DNA of 54,914 bases from JACRFW01 sp964531745. GTDB taxonomy: Bacteria > Patescibacteriota > Patescibacteriia > Magasanikbacterales > GWA2-37-8. Below are positions 25,729-33,494 of this stretch, piece by piece. The stretch lies in NCBI GenBank assembly GCA_964531745.1, contig CAZHFX010000001.1, positions 1-54,914 of the forward strand. The letters are read 5' to 3'. The position numbers and the translations under genes are program-made. Numbering within the stretch: position 1 is the first letter of the stretch; every line of letters begins with the position of its first letter. The notes under the pieces are model-generated. The model was not told where the DNA came from. It was given only the letters and a program-made list of their open reading frames with translations, and did no database searches.

Positions 25729-27096
25729 TTATTTAACTTCGTCAATGGAACCCTTCATATAGAAAGCGCCTTCCGGTTTATTATCATATTTTCCATCCAA
25801 AATATCACGGAAACCACGGACAGTGTCTTTAACGGGAACGTATTTGCCTTCAATGCCGCTAAAAACCTCGGCCACGAAGAACGGCTGGGACAAAAAGCGC
25901 TGAATTTTGCGCGCGCGGGCGACAGTGATTTTGTCCTCGTCGCTTAATTCCTCCATACCAAGAATAGCGATAATGTCTTGCAAATCTTTGTAGCGCTGGA
26001 GCACTTTCTGAACTTCGCGGGCTGTGCGATAGTGTTCCTCGCCCACGATATTCGGATCAAGAATCGTGGAGTTGGAATCCAACGGGTCAACCGCCGGATA
26101 AATACCGAGCTCGGTGAGCGAACGATTGAGCACAACCGTGGAATCAAGGTGAGCAAACGTCGTCGCGGGCGCCGGGTCCGTCAGGTCATCGGCGGGCACA
26201 TACACGGCCTGCACAGAGGTGATTGAACCTTTGTCGGTTGAAGTGATGCGTTCTTGCAAAGCACCCATTTCCGAAGCGAGTGTCGGCTGATACCCTACGG
26301 CCGATGGCATGCGGCCGAGAAGAGCGGAAACTTCCGAACCGGCTTGAGTGAAACGAAAAATATTGTCAACGAACAAAAGCAGATCGCGGCCTTCTTCATC
26401 ACGGAAATACTCGGCCATGGACAGCGCGGTTAAAGCGACGCGCGCGCGCGCTCCCGGCGGTTCATTCATCTGGCCGAAAACCAAAGCTGTCTTTTCAAGC
26501 ACGCCGCTTTCCTTCATTTCTCGGTACAAATCGTTGCCCTCGCGAGAGCGTTCGCCGACTCCGGCAAACATGGAATAACCGCCGTGCTCCTGGGCGATGT
26601 TGCGGATGAGTTCCTGAATCAAAACGGTTTTGCCGACTCCGGCACCGCCGAACAAGCCAATTTTACCGCCTTTCAAAAACGGACAGATGAGATCAATCAC
26701 TTTAATCCCGGTTTCAAAAACCTCTGATTTGGTGGATTGCTTCACAAAGGACGGGGCTTCCCGGTGGATGGGATATCTTTTTTTGGCTTTAACCTCGCCC
26801 AAATTATCAATCACGTCGCCGGTAACGTTAAACATCCGGCCAAGCGTTTCCCTGCCAACTGGCACAGAAATTGGCTCATTGTTTGAAGTTATTTCCTGAC
26901 CGCGCACGAGTCCGTCAGTAGTGCTCATAGCCACCGCGCGCACGGTATTGTTGCCCAGGTGTTGTTGCACCTCAAACACGAGGCGTCCGCCCAGCTCGGT
27001 TTTAGTTTCAAAAGCGGCATACAAATCCGGCAGTTGTTCGGGGAAATGCGCGTCCACGACCACGCCGATAATCTGAGTTATTGTTCCTTTCAACAT
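25729..27096 (-). CDS. atpD: F1Fo ATP synthase beta subunit
   Basis: 455-aa catalytic subunit. P-loop GGAGVGKTVLIQELI, the GERSREGNDLY block with the catalytic Glu, FRDEEGRDLLLFVDNIFRFTQ and the C-terminal DELSDEDK-like element (MEELSDEDKITV) are all present. No Shine-Dalgarno precedes it; the gap to atpG is 47 bp of AT-rich sequence. Confidence 0.97.
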   Translation of the reverse strand: MLKGTITQIIGVVVDAHFPEQLPDLYAAFETKTELGGRLVFEVQQHLGNNTVRAVAMSTTDGLVRGQEITSNNEPISVPVGRETLGRMFNVTGDVIDNLGEVKAKKRYPIHREAPSFVKQSTKSEVFETGIKVIDLICPFLKGGKIGLFGGAGVGKTVLIQELIRNIAQEHGGYSMFAGVGERSREGNDLYREMKESGVLEKTALVFGQMNEPPGARARVALTALSMAEYFRDEEGRDLLLFVDNIFRFTQAGSEVSALLGRMPSAVGYQPTLASEMGALQERITSTDKGSITSVQAVYVPADDLTDPAPATTFAHLDSTVVLNRSLTELGIYPAVDPLDSNSTILDPNIVGEEHYRTAREVQKVLQRYKDLQDIIAILGMEELSDEDKITVARARKIQRFLSQPFFVAEVFSGIEGKYVPVKDTVRGFRDILDGKYDNKPEGAFYMKGSIDEVK

Positions 27097-27143
27097 ATAT
27101 TAAACAATAATTAGAAATTTTTTAAGTTGCCGGGGTGACATTT

Positions 27144-28061
27144 TTATTCCAACGCGGCGGCTCCGCCCACAATCTCCGAAATTTCTTGGGTAATCGCGGC
27201 CTGGCGAGCTTTATTAAATGAATAATTTAATTCTTTAATCATATCTTGGGCGGCGTCCGAGGCATTCCTCATCGCCAGCATCCTGGCGCTGTGTTCCGAC
27301 GCGTCGGATTCAAGAATGGCCTGGTAAATTTGCATTTCCACCAAGCGCGGCAAGATGCTGTCAAGCACTGTTCGCGCGCCCGGTTCAAAGGTGTAATTTC
27401 CCGCTTCAGTTGAATCATTATCTGTATTTTTCGTTTCTTCTGCGGTTAAGTCTAGCCCCAACCCCTCATCCAACCCTTTCTCCAGCGGTAAAATTTGTTT
27501 GATTTTTGGCAATTGGCTGATGGCGGAAACAAAATCAGTGTAAGCCACTACCACTCGATCATAAACGCCATGCACATACTCCTGAATCGCCAACTGCGTC
27601 ATCGGAAAAACTTCTTCAATCCGCGTCGTTAAGTCAATTTTTTCAAATTCCGCCACCACCGTCCGCCTCAATTTGTGAATAGACTTGCGGCCATGTTTGC
27701 CGGTGAGGATGACGTCAATTTGCGGTTCAGCTTCGATACTAACATCCTTAATATATTGTTGCGCGGCTTGAAACAGACGGCTGGTAAAACCGCCAGCCAA
27801 ACCGCGATTGCTAGTAATGATAATTATGCCGATTTTTTCCACCGGCCGCTGTGTGAGCAACGGATGCGAATTTATGCGTGTTTTCTTGGCGATATCATTG
27901 ATGATGTCCCACGCCAGTTTGGCGTAACTGCGCGTCGCCAAAGCATTAGCCACCGCGCGGCGCATTTTGACGGCAGAAATCATCTCCATTGCTTTGGTTA
28001 TTTTTTTAGTGTTACCAATGGATTTGATCCGGCGTTTAATTGCTTTGGTATTTAATGCCAT
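27144..28061 (-). CDS. atpG: F1Fo ATP synthase gamma subunit
   Basis: 305-aa rotor shaft. N-terminal helix (IKRRIKSIGNTKKITKAMEM) and C-terminal helix (MLAMRNASDAAQDMIKELNY, then NKARQAAITQEISEIVGGA) are canonical. Length is about 15-20 residues above usual. The excess maps to residues 193-204 (LEKGLDEGLGLD), encoded by a repeat-like stretch at 27448-27484, and a following acidic TEAGN loop, in the globular domain away from the shaft. Confidence 0.95.
   Translation of the reverse strand: MALNTKAIKRRIKSIGNTKKITKAMEMISAVKMRRAVANALATRSYAKLAWDIINDIAKKTRINSHPLLTQRPVEKIGIIIITSNRGLAGGFTSRLFQAAQQYIKDVSIEAEPQIDVILTGKHGRKSIHKLRRTVVAEFEKIDLTTRIEEVFPMTQLAIQEYVHGVYDRVVVAYTDFVSAISQLPKIKQILPLEKGLDEGLGLDLTAEETKNTDNDSTEAGNYTFEPGARTVLDSILPRLVEMQIYQAILESDASEHSARMLAMRNASDAAQDMIKELNYSFNKARQAAITQEISEIVGGAAALE
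27448..27484. repeat. Repeat-like element inside atpG
   Basis: On the minus strand, GGAGAAAGGGTTGGATGAGG and GGTTGGGG follow one another. This purine-rich pattern resembles dispersed bacterial repeats and encodes a stretch not expected in gamma subunits. Confidence 0.4.
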
Positions 28062-28087
28062 ATGTATCGTGTCATTGCTGGGACAAT

Positions 28088-29578
28088 TTATTTTTTCTTA
28101 AACTCGTCCATTGTTTCTTTTAATTCCTTTTCAATCGCGTCGTCCCAGCTTCCAGCGGAAATTTTATCCAACAACGGTTTTTTGAATTTTCCGAGGAAGA
28201 CGTGGAGAGAGTCTTCCCAAACGCGTATATCTTTCACCGCCACTTCGTTGGCACAGCCATTGGAAACGGCGAAGATAACAGCCGTTTGGTGTTCCACGGA
28301 CATGGGGGCGAACTGCGGCTGTTTTAGAATTTCCACCAATCGCTGACCAAGGTCAATCTGTTTTTTAGTTTCCGAGTCCAAATCGCTAGAAAACTGGGCA
28401 AAGGCTTCCAACTCGCGGAATTGAGCCAAACTTAATTTCATTTTACCGGCGACTTTTTTCATTGGCTTTATCTGCGCAGCCGAACCAACGCGCGACACAG
28501 AAATGCCGACGTTCAAAGCCGGACGGATGCCGCGATAGAATAGGTCGCTCTCTAGAAAAATCTGGCCATCAGTAATGGAGATGACGTTGGTGGGGATATA
28601 AGCCGTGACGTCGCCCGCTTGGGTTTCAATAATCGGCAGAGCGGTAATTGACCCGCCGCCCGATTCCTTGTTGCGGCGGCAGGCGCGTTCCAAAAGGCGC
28701 GAGTGGAGATAAAAAACATCGCCCGGATACGCTTCGCGTCCCGGCGGACGGCGCAATAAAAGAGAGATTTCGCGATAGGCCCAGGCCTGCTTGGAAAGAT
28801 CGTCATAAACCACCAGCACGTCTTTGCCCTGTTCCATAAAGTATTCAGCGATAGTCACGCCGGCGTAAGGAGCAATGTATAAAAGCGAGGCCGCGTCCGA
28901 AGCGCCGGCGCTAACGACGACGGTGTAATCCATTGCGCCGGCTTCCTTGAGCTTCTGCACCAAGCGAGCCACCTTAGACTCCTTTTGGCCAATAGCCACG
29001 TACACGCAAATCATTTTTTGGCCTTTTTGGTTCAAAATAGTATCAACCGCGACGGCCGTTTTACCGGTCTGGCGATCGCCGATAATCAGTTCGCGCTGGC
29101 CCCGGCCGATCGGGATCATCGCGTCAATCGCCTTAATTCCGGTCTGCACCGGCTGGCTCACCGGCTCGCGCGCCATGACTCCGGGGGCGATTTTTTCAAT
29201 TGGCGAAAATATTTTTGTTTTGAAATCCGCCCCGCCGTCAATGGGCTGCCCGAGCGGATTCACCACTCGGCCAATCAATTCATCGCCCACCGGTATTGAC
29301 AAAATGCGTCCCGTGCGTTTTACCGTGTCCCCTTCTTTAAGATGCTTGTAATCTCCCAAAATGATGGTGCCGATAGTTTCTTCTTCCAAGTTCAGCGCCA
29401 CGCCATACGTTCCGCCGGGAAATTCAAGCATCTCGCTGGCCCGGCAGGCAGTAAGACCGCGCAAGCGCGCGATGCCGTCACCCACCTCGGTAATCGTTCC
29501 GATCTCTTCAACTTTTACCTGTTTTTCAAAACTAGCGATATTTTTCTTCAGCTCCTCAACAATGTGATTAGTGGACAT
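28088..29578 (-). CDS. atpA: F1Fo ATP synthase alpha subunit
   Basis: 496-aa non-catalytic nucleotide-binding subunit of F1. P-loop GDRQTGKTAVAVDTI, the PYAGVTIAEYFMEQGKDVLVVYDDLSKQA region (in the usual position), LPIIETQAGDVTAYIPTNV and the GSAAQIK arginine-finger neighbourhood (SRVGSAAQ) are all typical. It lies 13 bp after atpH. Confidence 0.97.
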   Translation of the reverse strand: MSTNHIVEELKKNIASFEKQVKVEEIGTITEVGDGIARLRGLTACRASEMLEFPGGTYGVALNLEEETIGTIILGDYKHLKEGDTVKRTGRILSIPVGDELIGRVVNPLGQPIDGGADFKTKIFSPIEKIAPGVMAREPVSQPVQTGIKAIDAMIPIGRGQRELIIGDRQTGKTAVAVDTILNQKGQKMICVYVAIGQKESKVARLVQKLKEAGAMDYTVVVSAGASDAASLLYIAPYAGVTIAEYFMEQGKDVLVVYDDLSKQAWAYREISLLLRRPPGREAYPGDVFYLHSRLLERACRRNKESGGGSITALPIIETQAGDVTAYIPTNVISITDGQIFLESDLFYRGIRPALNVGISVSRVGSAAQIKPMKKVAGKMKLSLAQFRELEAFAQFSSDLDSETKKQIDLGQRLVEILKQPQFAPMSVEHQTAVIFAVSNGCANEVAVKDIRVWEDSLHVFLGKFKKPLLDKISAGSWDDAIEKELKETMDEFKKK

Positions 29579-29591
29579 ACTCGTGAATAAA

Positions 29592-29978
29592 TTAAACTAA
29601 ATGTGCGTGTAAAATACGCAATTGGGTTTTTAAACTAGCATCAAAAATCGTGTCTTCCGTTTTAATAACTACCCCGCCGATCAAACTTTCGTCAATCGAC
29701 TGGCTCGCTTCCACCGTTTCGCCAAAAACTTTTTTTATCTGGCCGGCTGTTTTCGCGTCAATCTCCCTGGCTGTCGTAATGACGATTGACACCGCCCCGG
29801 ATCGCTTCTTCGCGTACGCTTCGTAGGCGGCCGCAATTTGCGGCGCGCGTTTCAAAATATTTTTTTTATACAAAAAAGCGGCAAAAACTTTCAGCGCCGA
29901 TTTTAATTCCTCGCCCTTTAAGCCATCAGTCACTTCAAACAAGGCTTTGGCGTAATCGTGAATACTGTCTTTTTTCAT
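29592..29978 (-). CDS. atpH: F1Fo ATP synthase delta subunit, short form
   Basis: 128 aa against about 175-180 in most bacteria. The N-terminal helical domain is reduced (DYAKALFEVTDGL to about residue 60). The C-terminal part retains IVITTAREID and the conserved SLIGGVVIKTEDTIFDASLKTQL. The ATG at 29978 is chosen over a TTG at 30002 that sits in a hairpin loop. It connects the b-subunit stalk to F1. Confidence 0.88.
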   Translation of the reverse strand: MKKDSIHDYAKALFEVTDGLKGEELKSALKVFAAFLYKKNILKRAPQIAAAYEAYAKKRSGAVSIVITTAREIDAKTAGQIKKVFGETVEASQSIDESLIGGVVIKTEDTIFDASLKTQLRILHAHLV

Positions 29979-29986
29979 ATTTTTAT

Positions 29987-30015
29987 TGTCATTTTCAATC
30001 AAGTTGAAAATGACA
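29987..30015. repeat. Perfect 12-bp inverted repeat between atpF and atpH
   Basis: TGTCATTTTCAA and TTGAAAATGACA are exact complements around a five-base loop, filling the 43-bp gap. No U-tract follows on the coding strand. The outer bases TGTCAT match the ends of the palindromes at 37549-37627. Confidence 0.7.
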
Positions 30016-30021
30016 ATATTG

Positions 30022-30576
30022 CTATTCCATTTTTTTAATCATCTCAGCGATAAGCTCCTTATCTTTTTTATCAGTCATTTTTTCCGATAAAATTTTTTGG
30101 AGAGCCGTTGTTATCATTTCCGCCGCTTCTTTTTTTACCGCCGCCCTCATCTCGTCGCGTTCAATGCTAAAATTGCGTTTCGCCTGATCGACTAGAAGCT
30201 CAATTTCTTGTTTCGCGTTTGTTTTCATGGCAACGCCCATTCTCTCCGCCTCTTGCGCGGCGCGTTCCGCCACCTTATTGGCTTCCACTTTCGCCTCGTC
30301 TACGCGCTGTTGGAAGTGCTGTTCGCTCTTGGCTAGATTATCCTGCACTTTTTTGCTGTTCGCGATACTGTCGTCAATCATTTTTTGGCGTTCAGCGAGC
30401 TTTTTAACGAGCGGTTTCAAAATAAGAAACCACAAAATACACGCGACTAAGGCGAAATTTATCAGCTGCGCGGTCAAAAGCGCTCCGTTGATTCCGAGCG
30501 ACGCTAAAACGCCGGCTTTGGCCGGAACGCCTTCTGTCGATCCATCGGAAGCGTAGACTGTGTCAAAAAATTGCAT
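30022..30576 (-). CDS. atpF: F1Fo ATP synthase b subunit
   Basis: 184-aa peripheral stalk. One N-terminal transmembrane helix (about 33-53, INFALVACILWFLILKPLV) is followed by a long charged coiled coil. Preceded by about 25 residues including GSTEGVPAKAG, as in other b subunits with an extracytoplasmic extension. No Shine-Dalgarno. Confidence 0.93.
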   Translation of the reverse strand: MQFFDTVYASDGSTEGVPAKAGVLASLGINGALLTAQLINFALVACILWFLILKPLVKKLAERQKMIDDSIANSKKVQDNLAKSEQHFQQRVDEAKVEANKVAERAAQEAERMGVAMKTNAKQEIELLVDQAKRNFSIERDEMRAAVKKEAAEMITTALQKILSEKMTDKKDKELIAEMIKKME

Positions 30577-30606
30577 AATAACATTCTTTTTTAAATAAAC
30601 CGAGGA

Positions 30607-30632
30607 CAGCAGGCCACCGCAGTGACCTGCTG
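30607..30632 (-). ncRNA. Strong mRNA hairpin immediately downstream of atpE
   Basis: CAGCAGG and CCTGCTG enclose an inner CAC/GTG stem with a TGCG loop, so up to 11 bp with one U-G pair. It begins seven bases past the atpE stop and has no U-tract, so it looks like an intercistronic stabiliser or processing element and not a terminator. Confidence 0.6.
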
Positions 30633-30639
30633 AATCAAT

Positions 30640-30861
30640 TTATTTGAGCGTGAATACGACAACTAAGGCGTAAATGGCGATGGCTTCGGCAAACGCGGCG
30701 CCCAATAGCATCGGCACGAAAATTTTACCGGCCGATTCCGGATTACGGCCGATGGATTCCATGGCCTTGCTGACGATCATACCGATAGCCAAGGCTGGTG
30801 AAATACCGCCGATAGCGATCGTAAGACCTTTCGCCAAAGTCAACATGACTTCCGGTGACAT
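30640..30861 (-). CDS. atpE: F1Fo ATP synthase c subunit
   Basis: 73-aa two-helix hairpin forming the rotor ring. Helix 1 (LTIAIGGISPALAIGMIVSKAM), polar loop GRNPE and helix 2 with the ion-binding Glu in FAEAIAIYAL. The position occupied by Gln in sodium-type rings is Ile here, and no Ser/Thr follows the Glu, which points to proton coupling. It is the only atp gene with a clear Shine-Dalgarno (GAGGA, seven bases before ATG), and follows a 115-bp untranslated gap. Confidence 0.95.
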   Translation of the reverse strand: MSPEVMLTLAKGLTIAIGGISPALAIGMIVSKAMESIGRNPESAGKIFVPMLLGAAFAEAIAIYALVVVFTLK

Positions 30862-30865
30862 AAAA

Positions 30866-30875
30866 TTTTCCTCGG
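30866..30875 (-). promoter_or_regulatory. Shine-Dalgarno of atpE
   Basis: On the minus strand the leader reads CCCGAGGAAAATTTTATG: GAGGA with seven-base spacing to the ATG at 30861. Equivalent sites are not seen before the other atp genes. Confidence 0.6.
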
Positions 30876-30976
30876 GAAGCAGTCCGTTCGCTCTCTTAAA
30901 GCCAAAGCTTCAGGGGAAGGACGACTTCATTAAGAATAAACACCAAGCGACCAAACAAATCGCTCTCTGTCTTTTC

Positions 30977-31762
30977 TCAATGATTTTCCGATCCATGGGG
31001 AACCGCGCTCGCCACCGTCATATAGGTAAGACTAAGAATGGCGAAGACTGCCGCTTGAATAAGCCCAACCAGCAATTCAAGGAGCATAAATGGCGCCGGC
31101 AAAAGCAGGGAGAATAAACTCGCCATTACCGTCATCAGAACTTCGCCGGCAAAAACATTGCCGAATAAACGCAGGGACAGAGAAACCACTTTGGCTATTT
31201 CGCTGATAATTTCAATAAATCCAACGCCAAATTCAATCACCGCCGTAAAAATAGCAATAGGACCTCGGCGAAAACTTTTGACGATAGTGCCAAGTTGAAT
31301 GAACTTGTTGAGATGGGTAAAGATACCGACAGTCGCAAAACCAAAAAGATGTGAAGCCGCTACCGACACCAGCGCCATGGCGACAGTCAAATTTAAATCG
31401 GTATTAGCGGAACGCAACAACAGTTCGTTATGAAAGGTGATACTGCCGACACCGGGCAACAAACCCAACCAGTTAGAGAGCAAAATAAAAAAGAAAATAG
31501 AGCCGGAAACAGGCAAAAAGCGGATGGTTTGGCGCCGGTCGCCGGTAACCTGATCAAAATAGCCGAGCACCGACTCTAAAATATATTCAGAAAAATTTTG
31601 TAATTTCCCGGGACGAAGCGACAATGAACGCCGCAAAAACAACCCCATTACCAGCAACATTCCCATCGTTAGCCACACGTTTACCATCGTATTCGTTACC
31701 GGAAAACCGCCAATCTGAAAAACAGTTTCGGGAGCGAGCGGCGGGATATGAAGCGTAGACAT
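30977..31762 (-). CDS. atpB: F1Fo ATP synthase a subunit
   Basis: 261-aa membrane stator forming the proton half-channels. About six transmembrane helices. The essential Arg is in SLRLFGNVFAGEVLM, the family signature, and the following LLLPAPFMLLELLVGLIQAAVFAIL is the last helix pair region. It starts three bases after the atpI stop. Confidence 0.95.
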   Translation of the reverse strand: MSTLHIPPLAPETVFQIGGFPVTNTMVNVWLTMGMLLVMGLFLRRSLSLRPGKLQNFSEYILESVLGYFDQVTGDRRQTIRFLPVSGSIFFFILLSNWLGLLPGVGSITFHNELLLRSANTDLNLTVAMALVSVAASHLFGFATVGIFTHLNKFIQLGTIVKSFRRGPIAIFTAVIEFGVGFIEIISEIAKVVSLSLRLFGNVFAGEVLMTVMASLFSLLLPAPFMLLELLVGLIQAAVFAILSLTYMTVASAVPHGSENH

Positions 31763-31765
31763 AAT

Positions 31766-32017
31766 TTAGCTTAATTTTTGATATTCTTGCCCGTATCTCT
31801 TGGCTTTGCGATAAATGATGAGCACTGAAATAAGCAGAGAGAGGACAAATCCGATTATCAAGAGCCACGGACCCGTCTGCCAGCGTTGATCAAGATATTT
31901 TCCCAGGAGCGACAGCGCCACGACCGGAACGGCGATGGTCGCGCCAAAATCACCGACAATTCTCAAAGCGAACAGGTAGTAGGAACGCTCATTTTTTGGC
32001 TGATTTTGTTCTGCCAT
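31766..32017 (-). CDS. AtpI/AtpZ-like small membrane protein
   Basis: 83 aa with two transmembrane helices (about 20-38 and 49-69) separated by a short loop, followed by a basic tail (RKAKRYGQEY). First gene of the atp operon, where AtpI or AtpZ proteins assist c-ring assembly or ion supply. The ATG at 32017 is certain relative to an in-frame TTG at 32035, because the predicted transcription start is near 32031. Confidence 0.8.
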   Translation of the reverse strand: MAEQNQPKNERSYYLFALRIVGDFGATIAVPVVALSLLGKYLDQRWQTGPWLLIIGFVLSLLISVLIIYRKAKRYGQEYQKLS

Positions 32018-32037
32018 AGCATTCAAAAGGCGCAATT

Positions 32038-32066
32038 AGTATAAAGTGGAGAGCCTTAAAAGTCAA
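32038..32066 (-). promoter_or_regulatory. Promoter of the atp operon
   Basis: On the minus strand TTGACT (32061-32066), exactly 17 bp, TATACT (32038-32043). Each hexamer matches the consensus at five of six positions. The leader is about 14 nt without a Shine-Dalgarno. Confidence 0.75.
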
Positions 32067-32081
32067 GGGGGATAATTTTTA

Positions 32082-32930
32082 TTATAAAATTTTGGCAAAC
32101 AGGCGCTTAGCGTTGGCTGTGGTGGCCGCCAAAACTCCTTCCAGCGTCATTCCGCGCAGTTCCGCGATCTTGCTCGCTGTAGCTTCCACCATCCACGGTT
32201 CTCCCCGTTTTCCCCGATACGGAACGGGCGACAAATACGGGCAATCGGTTTCAAGCAATATCCGATCTTCCGGCATTTTTCGCACTACTTCCAGCAAATC
32301 CTCCTGCGCCTTTGGATTCTTTTTTTGCGGTGGAAACGTAATCACACCGGTAAACCCGATATAAAAACCCATGGCCAAATACTGTTCGGCATTCTGCCAG
32401 TTGCTGGTGTAGCAATGGATTGTCCCACGAACCGGCTTGTCACCCTGAACCTGTTTCAGGATCTCTGTCAAAAACTGGTGCGCTTCACGGCAATGTATTA
32501 CCATTGGCAGGTTCAACTCTTGCGCCAAACGGATATGCTGTAAAAAAACTTCCTTTTGTTTGGGCAACATTTGTTCGGCCGTCATCCCTTCCGGAATTCT
32601 ATACAAATCCAGCCCGCACTCCCCTATTCCAATAACCTTCGGGCGTAGGGCTAATTTTTTATAATATTCGTAATCAAAATTTTCTTCGCGCGACTGAAAA
32701 GAGGATTCTTCTTCATCCACACGCTTGGAAAATAAATGCTCGGGGTGAAGTCCTGCGCTAGCATAAACGCCATCATATTTTTCGGCCACCTCCACCGCTT
32801 TACGGCTGGTGTCGCTCTGTGTTCCCACTAAATTTAAAATTGTCCCTTTGTCTAAACTGCGCTTAATCACCTCATCCATGTCATCTTGGTAAGCATTAAA
32901 ATGCGCGTGCGCGTGCGTGTCAATCATCAT
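32082..32930 (-). CDS. tatD: TatD-family metal-dependent deoxyribonuclease
   Basis: 282-aa TIM-barrel hydrolase. Metal ligands are visible: THAHAHF near the N terminus, Glu in GIGECGLD, His in PMVIHCREAH, His in GTIHCYTS and Asp in LLETDCPYLSP. Residues about 154-165 (within FLTEILKQVQGDKP) are encoded by a palindromic repeat (32438-32469), so the loop between two metal-ligand strands is repeat-derived. An ATGATG start gives two possible starts one codon apart. Last gene of the rsmI unit. Confidence 0.92.
   Translation of the reverse strand: MMIDTHAHAHFNAYQDDMDEVIKRSLDKGTILNLVGTQSDTSRKAVEVAEKYDGVYASAGLHPEHLFSKRVDEEESSFQSREENFDYEYYKKLALRPKVIGIGECGLDLYRIPEGMTAEQMLPKQKEVFLQHIRLAQELNLPMVIHCREAHQFLTEILKQVQGDKPVRGTIHCYTSNWQNAEQYLAMGFYIGFTGVITFPPQKKNPKAQEDLLEVVRKMPEDRILLETDCPYLSPVPYRGKRGEPWMVEATASKIAELRGMTLEGVLAATTANAKRLFAKIL
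32438..32469. repeat. Palindromic repeat inside tatD
   Basis: Begins TGTCACCCTGAAC and ends GGATCTCTGTC. The same two blocks (TGTCATCCTGAAC, GGATCTCTGTC) bound the first arm of the intergenic palindrome at 37549-37581. Only the central 8-9 bases differ. Confidence 0.75.
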
Positions 32931-32936
32931 ATGGAC

Positions 32937-33464
32937 TTAACGAATAAGATTCTGCAAAGCGTTCTGCAAAGCTCTAATCGCTTCCGGCACCAGCGGCCAC
33001 AACAGCGACGCGATGCTGACGCAAAAGGCGGCAATGCGCGAAGCGCTCGCTTGGGCCATAAAATCCGGGCTCAACGGAAAGCGGCTGACGAAGTAAAAGG
33101 CAATGCCAAGCGCCACTACCCCTTCAAAAAAGCCAAAAATTCCGCCCAGCAGGTGATTCAAACTGTTGATGAACGGCAGATGCGTGATAATGGAAAAACT
33201 TTTATCAATAATATAAAAAATAAAACCAATCAGACGATTGATAATTAAATACAAAATTATAAAAACCAAAACATTGGAAAAGTTGGCATTCCAGCCGGTC
33301 GTATTGATAAGCCAGGCAGCTGGCAAGGCATACCAACGGCTGGCGAGAAACACCCCGAATACTGTACCGACGAGCGACCCGAGCGTCGCCACAATGCCAA
33401 ACCACAAACCAAACAGCACAAAACCGCCGATAACGCAGGCAAGAATGAGATCAAAGAATGACAT
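32937..33464 (-). CDS. CvpA-family membrane protein
   Basis: 175 aa, four to five transmembrane segments. The N-terminal FFDLILACVIGGFVLFGLWFG and the GSLVGTVFGVFLASRWY pattern are those of CvpA proteins (colicin V production family, role unclear). Co-transcribed with metG upstream and tatD downstream (six-base gap). Confidence 0.8.
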   Translation of the reverse strand: MSFFDLILACVIGGFVLFGLWFGIVATLGSLVGTVFGVFLASRWYALPAAWLINTTGWNANFSNVLVFIILYLIINRLIGFIFYIIDKSFSIITHLPFINSLNHLLGGIFGFFEGVVALGIAFYFVSRFPLSPDFMAQASASRIAAFCVSIASLLWPLVPEAIRALQNALQNLIR

Positions 33465-33467
33465 AGC

Positions 33468-33494
33468 AAAATGTTAAATGAAAATGCTAAATGC
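33468..33494. repeat. AT-rich ATTTAGC/ATTTAAC repeat at the metG-cvpA junction
   Basis: On the minus strand, units like GCATTTAGCATTTTCATTT and AACATTTTGC. The TAG inside the repeat is the metG stop codon. The same unit pattern occurs within rsmI at 35367-35402. Confidence 0.55.

Noticed and set aside
30640..30861. Sodium-type c ring
   Set aside because: The Gln typical of sodium binding is Ile here and no Ser/Thr follows the Glu.
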